Part shown: positions 1 to 9,100 of the stretch, piece by piece
Numbering within the stretch: the stretch's first letter is position 1
How the letters are laid out: each line of letters opens with the position of its first letter
From: Streptomyces echinatus
GTDB lineage: Bacteria; Actinomycetota; Actinomycetes; Streptomycetales; Streptomycetaceae
DNA: 38,277 nucleotides
Direction: 5' to 3'
Assembly (NCBI RefSeq): GCF_014203595.1
Contig: NZ_JACHJK010000032.1
Location: forward strand, 1-38,277
Notes under the pieces: generated by a model
The model's input: the letters and a program-made list of their open reading frames with translations, nothing else
What the model was told of the DNA's origin: nothing
Databases searched by the model: none
Position numbers and translations under genes: made by a program

Positions 1-3000
1 TTCGACGCACCGTCCTGGTTCACCGCCGAACCACGCAGGACCGCCAGCACCTCGTGCCCGTTGCGCCGCGCGTCCGACAACCGCTCCAGCACGAGCATTC
101 CGGCGCCCTCGGACAGGGCCGTGCCGTCCGCCGCGTCGGCGAAGGACTTGGCGTGGCCGTCGGCGGCGAGGTTGCGCTGCCTGCTGAAGTCCACGAACGT
201 GTCGACGGTCGACATCACGGACACACCGCCGGCCAGCGCCAGGGTGCACTCGCCCTGTCGCAGCGCCTGCGCGGCCAGGTGCAGTGCCACCAGGGACGAC
301 GAGCAGGCCGTGTCGACCGTGAGGGTCGGGCCTTCCAGGCCGAGGGTGTAGGCGACGCGGCCGGAGGCCACACTGCCGAGGCTGCCGTTGCCGAGGTGGT
401 CGCGCACGGACTCGGGGACTCGCCGCAGCCTGCTGCCGTAGTCGTGGTACATGACGCCGGCGAAGACGCCGGTGCGGCTGCCGCGTACTGCGTGCGGGTC
501 GATGCCGGCCCGTTCGAGCGCCTCCCAGGAGGTCTCCAGCAGCAGCCGCTGCTGCGGGTCCATGGCCAGGGCCTCGCGGGGGCCGATGCCGAAGAAGTCG
601 GGGTCGAAGTCGGCGGCGTCGTAGAGGAATCCGCCCGACCGGGTGGAGGAGTGGCCGGCCTTGCCCGGCTCCGGGTCGTACAGGCCGTCCAGGTCCCAGC
701 CGCGGTCGGCGGGGAAGGCGCCGATGCCGTCGCCGCCCTCGGCGAGCAGCCGCCACAGCTCCTCGGGCGTGCCGACGGCGCCGGGGTAGCGGCAGGCCAT
801 GGCGACGATGGCGACCGGCTCGTCCGTCTCCCGCACGGTCACCTCGGCGGCCGTCCCGGCGGCGGCCTCGGTGGCGGCCTCGGCCCGCGTGCCGAGGAGT
901 TCCGTCCTCAGGTGTCCGACGAGGGCGTTCGCGTCCGGGTAGTCGAAGACGAGGGTGGCGGGCAGGCGCAGGCCGACCGCGTCGCCGAGCCGGTTGCGCA
1001 GTTCCACCGCCGTCAGCGAGTCGAAGCCGGACTCGCGGAAGGAGCGGCGCGGATCGAGTGTCATGTCGCCGCCGTGCCCGAGCACCGCGGCGACGTGGCT
1101 GCGGACCAGCTCCAGCAGGGCCGCGTCGCGTGCCGCGGGGCCGAGGGCGGCCAGCCGGCCGGCGAGCGACGAGGAGTCCGTGCCGGAGGCCGCGGTGCGG
1201 CGGGCCCGGGCGGGCACCAGTGCGCGCAGCACGGCCGGGACGTCGTCGGCGCGGCGCAGCGCGGCCAGGTCCAGGCCGACCGGGAGCAGCAGCGGCTCGT
1301 CGGAGGTCAGGGCGGCGTCGAGCAGGCGCAGGCCCTGCTCGGTGGGGAGGGGGCGGACGCCGGCGCGCGCCATGCGTGCCACGTCGGCGTCGGTGAGGTG
1401 GGCGGTCAGTCCCGTGCGCTGTTCCCAGAAGCCCCAGGCCAGCGAATGGGCGGGCAGTCCGTGGTGCCTGCGGTGCGCGGCCAGCGCGTCGAGGAAGGTG
1501 TTGGCGGCGGCGTAGCCGGACTGTCCGGTGCCGTCCACCGTGCCGGCGGCGGAGGAGAACAGCACGAACGCGGCGAGGCCGAGGTCGCGCGTCAGCTCGT
1601 GCAGGTGCCAGGCGGCGTCGGCCTTGGGCCGCAGTACGGCGTCGAGGCGCTCGGGGGTCTGGTCGGTCACCAGTCCGTCGTCGAGGACGCCGGCGAGGTG
1701 CACGACGGCGGTCAACGGGTGGCCGGACGGTATCCCGGCGAGCAGGCCGGCCAGTTGACCGCGGTCGGCGGCGTCGCAGCGGGCCACGGTGATCTCCGCG
1801 TCCAGGTCGGCGAAGTCGTCGGCGGCGGTGCCGCCGCGCCCGGCCAGCACCAGTCGGCGGACGCCGTGCGCGGCGACCAGGTGCCGGGCGACGAGGGCGC
1901 CCAGCACGCCGGTGCCGCCGGTGATCAGCACCGTGCCGTCGGGGTCGAGGGACGGCATCTCGCCCCGCGCCGTGGTACGGGCCAGCCGGGGAACCCGCAC
2001 CGCCCCGTCGCGCAGGGCGAGTTGGGGTTCGCCGCTCGCCGCGGCGGCGGCCACCGCCGCGCCGGCGTCACCACCGGCGTCGTCCACGAGCACGAACCGT
2101 CCCGGGTGCTCGCCCTGCGCGGCCCGGACCAGGCCCCACACGGCCGCGGCCGCCAGGTCGGTGACATCCTCCTCCCCCACCGCCACGGCACCCCGGGTGA
2201 GCAGCAACAGCCGTGACGGCTCGGTACGTTCGTCGGCCAGCCAGTCCTGTACGGCGGCCAGGACCCGCTCGGCCGCCCGGCGCGAGCCGCTGAGGGGGTC
2301 CTCGTCGCCTCCGCACGGGAGCACCGCCCACGCGGGCACGGAGTCCAGCGCGGCCGGGCCGCGCTCGTCCAGGACGGCGTACTCGGGCGCGGGCGACCCG
2401 GGCACGGGCAGCGCCGGCCAGTCCAGGCGGTACAGGTCGTCGGTGTGCGCCCCGGCATCGAGCGCTGCCGGGTCGACCGGCCGGGAGACCAGGGCCTCGA
2501 CCTCCGCGACGGGGGCGCCCGTGGGGTCGGCCAGCTGGAGGGACAGGGTCTCGCCGCCGTGCAGGCGGACCCGCAGGGCGGTGGCCCCGGTCGCGTGGAG
2601 CGAGACCCCGGTCCAGGCGAAGGGCAGCCGGGCCGTGTCCTGGGCGTCGGCGCCGAGGCCGTCGGCGTGCAGGGCGGCGTCGAACAGGGCCGGGTGCAGG
2701 GCGAAGGCCTCGGCGTCGACCGGCAGTTCGACCTCGGCGAAGGTCTCGTCACCGCGTCGCCAGGCGGCGCGCAGGCCTTGGAAGGCGGGCCCGTACGCGT
2801 AGCCGAGGCCGGCCAGCCGGGCGTAGGCCTCCTCGACCGGCACGGGCTCCGCGCCCGGGGGCGGCCAGGCCGTGAGGTCGAACGCGGGCGGGGCGGTGCG
2901 CGGGGCGAGCAGGCCGGTGGCGTGCGGGGTCCAGGCGGTGTCGTCGGCGCCCTCGGGGCGGGAGTGGACCGTCAGCGCGCGGTGTCCGGTGCCGTCGGCG

Positions 3001-6000
3001 GCGGCCACGTGCAGCTGCAGCTGGACCGCGCCGCGGCCGGAGAGCACCAGCGGGGTCTGGAGGGTGAGTTCGGCGAGGTGTCCGCAGCCGAGGTCGTGAC
3101 CGGCGCCGAGCGCGAGCTCGACCAGGGCGGTGCCGGGCAGCAGGGTGGTTCCGGCCACGGCGTGATCGGCCAGCCACGGGTGGGTGGCGGTGGAGAGGCG
3201 GCCGGTGAACAGGGTGCCGCCCTCGGCGACCGGGACGGCGGCGCCCAGCAGCGGATGGCCGGTGGCCCGGAGCCCGGCGGCGCCGACGTCGCCGGGGCCG
3301 GCGGACCGGCCGAGCCAGTAGCGCTCACGCTGGAAGGCGTAGGTGGGCAGGTCGGCGTGGCGTACGGGCATGCCGTCGAAGACGGCCGACCAGTCGACCG
3401 GGACGCCCGCGACGAAGGCTTCGCCCAGGGCGGCCAGCACGCGCTCGGGGCCGCCCTGGTCGCGCCGCAGCGAGCCGAGGCCGGTGATGTCGGCGCCCGC
3501 GGCGTCGGCGGTCTCCTCGATGCTGTGCAGGAGCACGGGGTGCGGGCTGCACTCGACGAACACCCCGTACCCGGCGTCCAGCAGGGTGCGCGTGGCCGGC
3601 TCGAACAGGACGCTCTGCCGCAGGTTGGTGTACCAGTAGCCGGCGTCCAGGCCGGTGGTGTCGAGCCGGGCGCCGGTGACGGTGGAGTAGAACGGCACCT
3701 CGGCGGGCCGGGCCCGGACACCCGCCAGGTCGGCGAGCAGCCGCTCCCGGATCGACTCGACGTGGGCGCTGTGCGAGGCGTAGTCCACCGGGAGCCGTTT
3801 GGCGCGGTCGCCGCCCGCGACGATCGTGTCGCGGAGTTCGTCGAGGGCGTCGGCGTCGCCGGACAGCACCACGGAGGAGGTGCCGTTGACGGCGGCCACC
3901 GCGACACGGCCCTCGTGGCGGGCGACCAGCTCGCGCACCCGGGCCTCGGGCAGGGCCACCGACATCATGCCGCCGCGGCCGGAGAGTTCGCGGGCGATGG
4001 CCCGGCTGCGCAGGGCCACGACGCGGGCGCCGTCGTCGAGGGAGAGCGCGCCGGCCACACAGGCCGCGGCGATCTCGCCCTGGGAGTGGCCGATGACGGC
4101 GGCGGGCCGGACGCCGTGCGCGCGCCACACCTCGGCGAGCGACACCATGATCGCCCACAGCACGGGCTGGACGACGTCCACCCGATCCAGCGGCCGCCGC
4201 GCGCGCACGGTCTCCAGGAGGTCCCAGTCGGTGACGGGCGCGAGGGCCGCGGCGCAGTCGGCCATGCGCGCGGCGAAGACGGGCGAGGTGTCGAGCAGGT
4301 CGGCGGCCATGCCGGCCCACTGGGAGCCCTGGCCGGGGAAGACGAAGGCGATCCGGGACTCCCCGGCCGGCCTGCCGCGTACCACGTTCGGCGCGGCGGC
4401 GCCCTCGGCGAGCGCGGTCAGACCCGCGGTGAGGTCGGGCAGGCCGGTGCCGGTGACGACCGCCCGCTCGTCCAGTGCGGCGCGTCCGGTGGCGAGCGTG
4501 TGGGCGATGTCGGGGACGGGGCCGGTGGCGGAGGCGAGGTGGTCGAGGATCCGGCGGGCCTGTGCGGCCAGGCCCTGTTCGCCCTTGCCGGACAGCACCA
4601 GCGGGAGCGGTTTGGTCCAGGACGGCTCCTGCGTCCGGGCCTCGGGCTCGGGGGCGGCCTCGACGATGACGTGGGCGTTGGTGCCGCTGATGCCGAAGGA
4701 GGACACGGCGGCGCGGCGCGGCTCGCCGTCGTCGGGCCAGTCACGGGCCTCGGTGAGCAGTCGCACGGCGCCCGCCTCCCAGTCGACCTGGGACGTGGGG
4801 TGTTCGGCGTGCAGGGTTCTGGGCAGCCGGCCGTGCCGCATGGCCATCACCGCCTTGATGACGCCGGCGACGCCCGCGGCGGCCTGGGTGTGCCCGAGGT
4901 TGGACTTGACCGAGCCGAGCCACAGCGGCTCCTCGCGGTCCTGGCCGTAGGTGGCCAGCAGGGCCTGCGCCTCGATCGGGTCGCCGAGGGGGGTGCCGGT
5001 GCCGTGGGCCTCGACGGCGTGCACCTGGCCGGGCCGCAGGCGGGCGTCGGCGAGGGCCGCGCGGATGACTCGCTGCTGGGAGGGGCCGTTGGGGGCGGTG
5101 AGGCCGTTGGAGGCACCGTCCTGGTTGACCGCGGTGCCGCGCACCACGGCGAGCACCGGGTGGCCGTTGCGGCGGGCGTCGCTGAGCCGTTCGACCAGGA
5201 GGAGGCCGGCGCCCTCGCCCCAGCCGGTTCCGTCGGCGCCCTCGGCGAAGGACTTGCAGCGGCCGTCCAGGGCCAGGCCGCGCTGGCGGGAGAAGTCGAT
5301 GAAGGTGTCGGGGGTGGACATCACCGTCACTCCGCCGGCGAGGGCCAGGTCGCACTCTCCGGTGCGCAGCGCCTGCACCGCGAGGTGGAGGGCGACCAGC
5401 GAGGAGGAGCAGGCGGTGTCGACGGTGACGGCCGGCCCCTCCAGGCCGAGGATGTAGGAGACGCGTCCGGAGGCGACGCTGCCCAGGTTGCCGTTGCCGA
5501 GGTAGCCCTCGACGCCTTCGGGTACCTCGGTGAGCCAGCTGCCGTAGTCGTGGTACATGACGCCCGCGTAGATGCCGGTGCGGCTGCCCTTGAGGGTGTG
5601 CGGGTCGATGCCGGCGCGTTCGAACGCCTCCCAGGCGGTCTCCAGGAGCAGCCGCTGCTGCGGGTCCATCGCGACGGCCTCGCGCGGGCTGATGCCGAAG
5701 AAGCCCGGGTCGAACCGCGGGGCGTCGTACAGGAATCCGCCCTCGCGGACATGGGTCCTGCCGGGGGTGTCGGGGTCGGGGTCGTAGATGCCCTCGACGT
5801 CCCAGCCGCGGTCCCCGGGGAAGTCGCCCACGGCGTCCGTGCCGGCGTCGACCAGCCGCCACAGCTCCTCGGGGGTGCTGACGCCGCCGGGGTAGCGGCA
5901 GCTCATGGCGACGATCGCGACGGGTTCCCGCGCCGCCTCGGTGATCTCGGCCTGTCGTCGGCGCAGCCGCTCGTTCTCGAGCAATGACTCGCGCAGCGCC

Positions 6001-6029
6001 TCGACGATCTGCTCGACGGATGTGTCCAC
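1..6029 (-). CDS. Type I modular polyketide synthase PKS A (3' end beyond window)
   Basis: Extender subunit expected to act directly after PKS B. The frame is open from the GTG at 6029 to the window edge (about 2009 codons); I checked it at seven catalytic landmarks. Order: N-terminal docking region (residues 1-30, charged and helical, begins VDTSVEQIVEALRE); KS (about 35-455, Cys207 in TACSSS); AT (Ser649 in GHSQGE and a YASH motif, the methylmalonyl-CoA signature); DH (His956 in HAVAGTTLLP plus a DAALH motif, looks active); KR (TGGTGVLG, LDD motif, Tyr1506, hence B-type); ACP (Ser1671 in FDSLT). A second KS starts near position 835 and is cut by the edge. Predicted chemistry: adds a methyl-branched unit and reduces it to a double bond, probably trans. 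A GGGAG stands 11 nt before the GTG. It lies 110 nt after PKS B on the same strand, so the two are probably co-transcribed. Confidence 0.95.
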   Translation of the reverse strand, partial: MDTSVEQIVEALRESLLENERLRRRQAEITEAAREPVAIVAMSCRYPGGVSTPEELWRLVDAGTDAVGDFPGDRGWDVEGIYDPDPDTPGRTHVREGGFLYDAPRFDPGFFGISPREAVAMDPQQRLLLETAWEAFERAGIDPHTLKGSRTGIYAGVMYHDYGSWLTEVPEGVEGYLGNGNLGSVASGRVSYILGLEGPAVTVDTACSSSLVALHLAVQALRTGECDLALAGGVTVMSTPDTFIDFSRQRGLALDGRCKSFAEGADGTGWGEGAGLLLVERLSDARRNGHPVLAVVRGTAVNQDGASNGLTAPNGPSQQRVIRAALADARLRPGQVHAVEAHGTGTPLGDPIEAQALLATYGQDREEPLWLGSVKSNLGHTQAAAGVAGVIKAVMAMRHGRLPRTLHAEHPTSQVDWEAGAVRLLTEARDWPDDGEPRRAAVSSFGISGTNAHVIVEAAPEPEARTQEPSWTKPLPLVLSGKGEQGLAAQARRILDHLASATGPVPDIAHTLATGRAALDERAVVTGTGLPDLTAGLTALAEGAAAPNVVRGRPAGESRIAFVFPGQGSQWAGMAADLLDTSPVFAARMADCAAALAPVTDWDLLETVRARRPLDRVDVVQPVLWAIMVSLAEVWRAHGVRPAAVIGHSQGEIAAACVAGALSLDDGARVVALRSRAIARELSGRGGMMSVALPEARVRELVARHEGRVAVAAVNGTSSVVLSGDADALDELRDTIVAGGDRAKRLPVDYASHSAHVESIRERLLADLAGVRARPAEVPFYSTVTGARLDTTGLDAGYWYTNLRQSVLFEPATRTLLDAGYGVFVECSPHPVLLHSIEETADAAGADITGLGSLRRDQGGPERVLAALGEAFVAGVPVDWSAVFDGMPVRHADLPTYAFQRERYWLGRSAGPGDVGAAGLRATGHPLLGAAVPVAEGGTLFTGRLSTATHPWLADHAVAGTTLLPGTALVELALGAGHDLGCGHLAELTLQTPLVLSGRGAVQLQLHVAAADGTGHRALTVHSRPEGADDTAWTPHATGLLAPRTAPPAFDLTAWPPPGAEPVPVEEAYARLAGLGYAYGPAFQGLRAAWRRGDETFAEVELPVDAEAFALHPALFDAALHADGLGADAQDTARLPFAWTGVSLHATGATALRVRLHGGETLSLQLADPTGAPVAEVEALVSRPVDPAALDAGAHTDDLYRLDWPALPVPGSPAPEYAVLDERGPAALDSVPAWAVLPCGGDEDPLSGSRRAAERVLAAVQDWLADERTEPSRLLLLTRGAVAVGEEDVTDLAAAAVWGLVRAAQGEHPGRFVLVDDAGGDAGAAVAAAAASGEPQLALRDGAVRVPRLARTTARGEMPSLDPDGTVLITGGTGVLGALVARHLVAAHGVRRLVLAGRGGTAADDFADLDAEITVARCDAADRGQLAGLLAGIPSGHPLTAVVHLAGVLDDGLVTDQTPERLDAVLRPKADAAWHLHELTRDLGLAAFVLFSSAAGTVDGTGQSGYAAANTFLDALAAHRRHHGLPAHSLAWGFWEQRTGLTAHLTDADVARMARAGVRPLPTEQGLRLLDAALTSDEPLLLPVGLDLAALRRADDVPAVLRALVPARARRTAASGTDSSSLAGRLAALGPAARDAALLELVRSHVAAVLGHGGDMTLDPRRSFRESGFDSLTAVELRNRLGDAVGLRLPATLVFDYPDANALVGHLRTELLGTRAEAATEAAAGTAAEVTVRETDEPVAIVAMACRYPGAVGTPEELWRLLAEGGDGIGAFPADRGWDLDGLYDPEPGKAGHSSTRSGGFLYDAADFDPDFFGIGPREALAMDPQQRLLLETSWEALERAGIDPHAVRGSRTGVFAGVMYHDYGSRLRRVPESVRDHLGNGSLGSVASGRVAYTLGLEGPTLTVDTACSSSLVALHLAAQALRQGECTLALAGGVSVMSTVDTFVDFSRQRNLAADGHAKSFADAADGTALSEGAGMLVLERLSDARRNGHEVLAVLRGSAVNQDGAS

Positions 6030-6101
6030 GGTCGGTGTCGCTCCCTGCTGGCTCGGCGGCGCTGGTGACGCGGTGGAGGGTGCGCCGGACGGGGTGGCCC
6101 G

Positions 6102-6129
6102 GTGCCGGACGCGGCGCGTCGTCCGGCAC
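6102..6129 (-). terminator. Intercistronic stem-loop between PKS B and PKS A
   Basis: Perfect 10-bp inverted repeat (GTGCCGGACG at 6102-6111 and CGTCCGGCAC at 6120-6129) with an 8-nt loop. It begins 10 nt after the PKS B stop codon. No T-run follows, so it may be a partial terminator or an mRNA-stabilising or processing hairpin rather than a full stop. Its role is inference. Confidence 0.45.
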
Positions 6130-6139
6130 GGGGGCGTGG

Positions 6140-9100
6140 TCACCGGGTGCCGCTGCGGTCGAGCGCGGCGCGCACCAGGTCGGCCACGGCCATGGACCTG
6201 ATGTCCGGGGCCGGGTCGGGGGCGGGGGCCGGGACCTGCTCGGACAGCTTCAGCAGGCTGTCCAGCAGGCCGGCTTCCCGGATGCGGGCGAGGGGGATGG
6301 CGGAGATGAGGGCGTGCAGTTCGTCGTCGCCGTGGGCCGCCGCGCCGTCGGCGGTGTCCTCGGTGTCCGCGGTGTCCCCGGTGTCCGGCAGGAGCCGTTC
6401 GAGGAGGTGGCCGGCGAGTGCCGCCGGGGTGGCGTAGTCGAAGATCAGCGTGGACGGCAGGCGCAGTCCGCTGGCCGTGTTCAGCCGGTTGCGCAGTTCG
6501 ACGGCGGCGAGCGAGTCGAACCCCAGCTCGGTGAAGGCGCGGCGCGGTTCGACGGCGGCGGGTCCGGCGTGGCCGAGGACGGCGGCCACCTCGGTGCGCA
6601 CCGCCTCCAGCACGGTGTGTTCGTGGTCGGCGGCGGGCAGGTCGGCCAGTCGCTCGCCCAGGGTGCGGGCGCGGTCGTCACGGTCCGGGCGGACGGTGCC
6701 GCCGGCCAGGGTCCGCAGGACGGCCGGCAGGTCGTCGCCTCGGCGGCGCAGGACGGCGGTGTCCAGCCGTACGGGCACCAGGGCGGGGGTGCCGGCGGCC
6801 ACGGCGGTGTCGAACAGCTCCAGTGCCTCGGCCGGGTCTAGTGCGCCGATGCCGGAGCGTGCGATGCGCTGGGTCCCGGCCGCGTCGAGGCCCGCGCCCA
6901 TGCCGCCGCCGGACCACAGGCCCCAGGCGAGGGAGGTGGCGGGCAGGCCGAGGGCGGCGCGGTGGGCGGCCAGCGCGTCGAGGAAGACGTTGGCGGCGGC
7001 GTAGTTGCCCTGGCCGGAGGCGTCGATGGTGCCGGCGGCCGAGGAGAACAGCACGAAGTGGGCGAGCCGCCGGTCGCGGGTCAGTTCGTGCAGGTGCCAG
7101 GCGGCGTCCGCCTTGGGGCGCAGCACGGTGTCGAGGCGTGCCGGGGTCAGCGCGGAGACCAGGCCGTCGTCGAGGACGCCGGCGGTGTGGACGACGCTGT
7201 CCACGGGGTGCGCGCCGAGCAGGGCGGCGAGCGCGGTGCGGTCGGCGACGTCGCAGGCGACGATCTCGGCGTCGGCGCCCGACTCCCGCAGGTCCGCCAG
7301 CAGTTCGGCGGCGCCGGGTGCCGCGGGTCCGCGGCGGCTCGTCAGCACCAGGCGGGTGACGCCGTGCCGGGTGGCCAGGTGGCGGGCGACCAGGGCGCCG
7401 AGTCCTCCGGTGCCGCCGGTGACGAGGACGGTGCCCCACGGGCGGTCCGGTACCGGGGAGTCCGGCGCGCGCACCAGGCGGGGGGCGTGGGCCCGGCCGT
7501 CCCGCCACCGTGCCTCCGGCTCCCCGGAGTCGAGCAGGGCGGCCAGCGCGGCCCGGTCCGGTACCGGGCCGTCGGGCGCGGCCCGCGCGACGAGGAGGAT
7601 CCGGCCGGGATCCTCGGCCTGCGCGGCCCGCACCAGCCCGTGCACGGCGGCGTCGGCGAGGCCGCCGCCGGTCAGGACGACCAGCGTCGAACCGGCGTAC
7701 CGCTCGCCGGCCGACCAGGCCCGCAGGGTCCGCAGGGTGCGGTCGAGGGCGGTCCGCACGGCGCCGGGCAGTCGCTCGCCCTCGGCGTGCGGGGCGGTGA
7801 CCGGGAGGATCACCACGTCGGGGACGGTGGCACCGAGCGCGTCCGGTCCGGCGTGCACGGGGACGCCGAGGCCGAGGTCGTGGTCGCCGAGGACCGCCCA
7901 GGTACGGCGGTCGGGGCGCCCCGCGGTCACGGGCAGGGGTTCGTCGGTGACGGTGTACAGGTGGCGCCGCTGCGGGGTGAGCCGGTCGGCGGTGACGGGG
8001 CGGGTGACGTACGACTCGACGGTGGCGAGCGGCCGGTCCTCGGTGTCCGTCAGCGCGATGCGGGTGCCGTCGGGGCCGGGGGTGACGCGGACGCGGGCGG
8101 TGCGGGAGCCGGTCGCGTGGACGGTGACGCCGGTCCAGGCGAAGGGGAGGGCGATGCCTGGGGACCGTTCCCCGGGCTCGTCGTCCAGGAGGGAGGTGAC
8201 GTGCAGGGCGGAGTCCAGCAGGGCGGGGTGCAGGGTGTGCCGGGTGGCGTCCTGGGCCGCGCTCGCGGGCAGTTCGAGTTCGGCGAGGAGGGTGTCGCCC
8301 TGGCGCCAGGCGGCTCGTACGCCGCGGAAGACCGGGCCGTAGTCGTAGCCCTCGGCGTGCAGGCGCGGGTAGAGCCCGGTGGTGTCGACCGGGGTGGCGC
8401 CGGGCGGCGGCCAGGCGCCGGGCGCGGGGGCGGGGGCGGGCCGGGGCGCGGGGGCGGGCCCGGTGAGGGTGCCGGTGGCGTGCCGCGTCCACTCCTCGTC
8501 GGCGGGGGCGTTCTCCGCGCGTGAGTGGATCTCGACGGTGCCGTCGGCTCCGGCGGCGACCTGGAGGCGTACGGCGGTGTCCGCGTCCAGCACCAGCGGG
8601 GCCTGCAGGGTGAGTTCGTCCAGGACGGGGCGTCCGGTGAGGCGTCCGGCGTGCAGGGCGAGGTCGACGAGTGCGGCGCCGGGTACCAGGACGGTGCCGA
8701 GCACGGCGTGTTCGGCGAGGACCGGATGGGTGGCGGTGGAGATCCGGCCGGTGAGCAGCAGACCGGCGTCGCCGGGCAGGTCGAGGCGGGCGCTGACCAG
8801 CGGGTGGCCGGCCGCGGCGAGACCGTGCCCGGCGGCGTCACCGGCGGTCACGGTGGCCGTGGGGAGCCAGTACGGGCGGTGGTCGAAGGCGTAGGTGGGC
8901 AGTTCGACACGGCGCCCCGCGTAGGTCTCGTACAGCACCGCCCAGTCGACGGCCGGGCCCCGGGTGTGTACGGCGGCCAGGGCGGCGAGCAGGCCGGACA
9001 GTTGCGGCGTGTCCTTGCGGGCTGTGGGGATGAAGGCGGTGTCCTCGGCGTCGGGCAGGCAGTCGGGGCCCAGGGCGGTGAGCACGGGCGCGGCGCCGAG

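Noticed and set aside
2445..5987. 1180-codon plus-strand open frame opposite PKS A
   Set aside because: Same antisense effect; the minus frame has intact KS, AT, DH, KR and ACP landmarks in one frame.
1..6029. Possible frameshift in PKS A
   Set aside because: Catalytic Cys, Ser, His, Tyr and carrier Ser codons from 5411 down to 1019, and the codons at the left edge, all fall in the frame set by the GTG at 6029.
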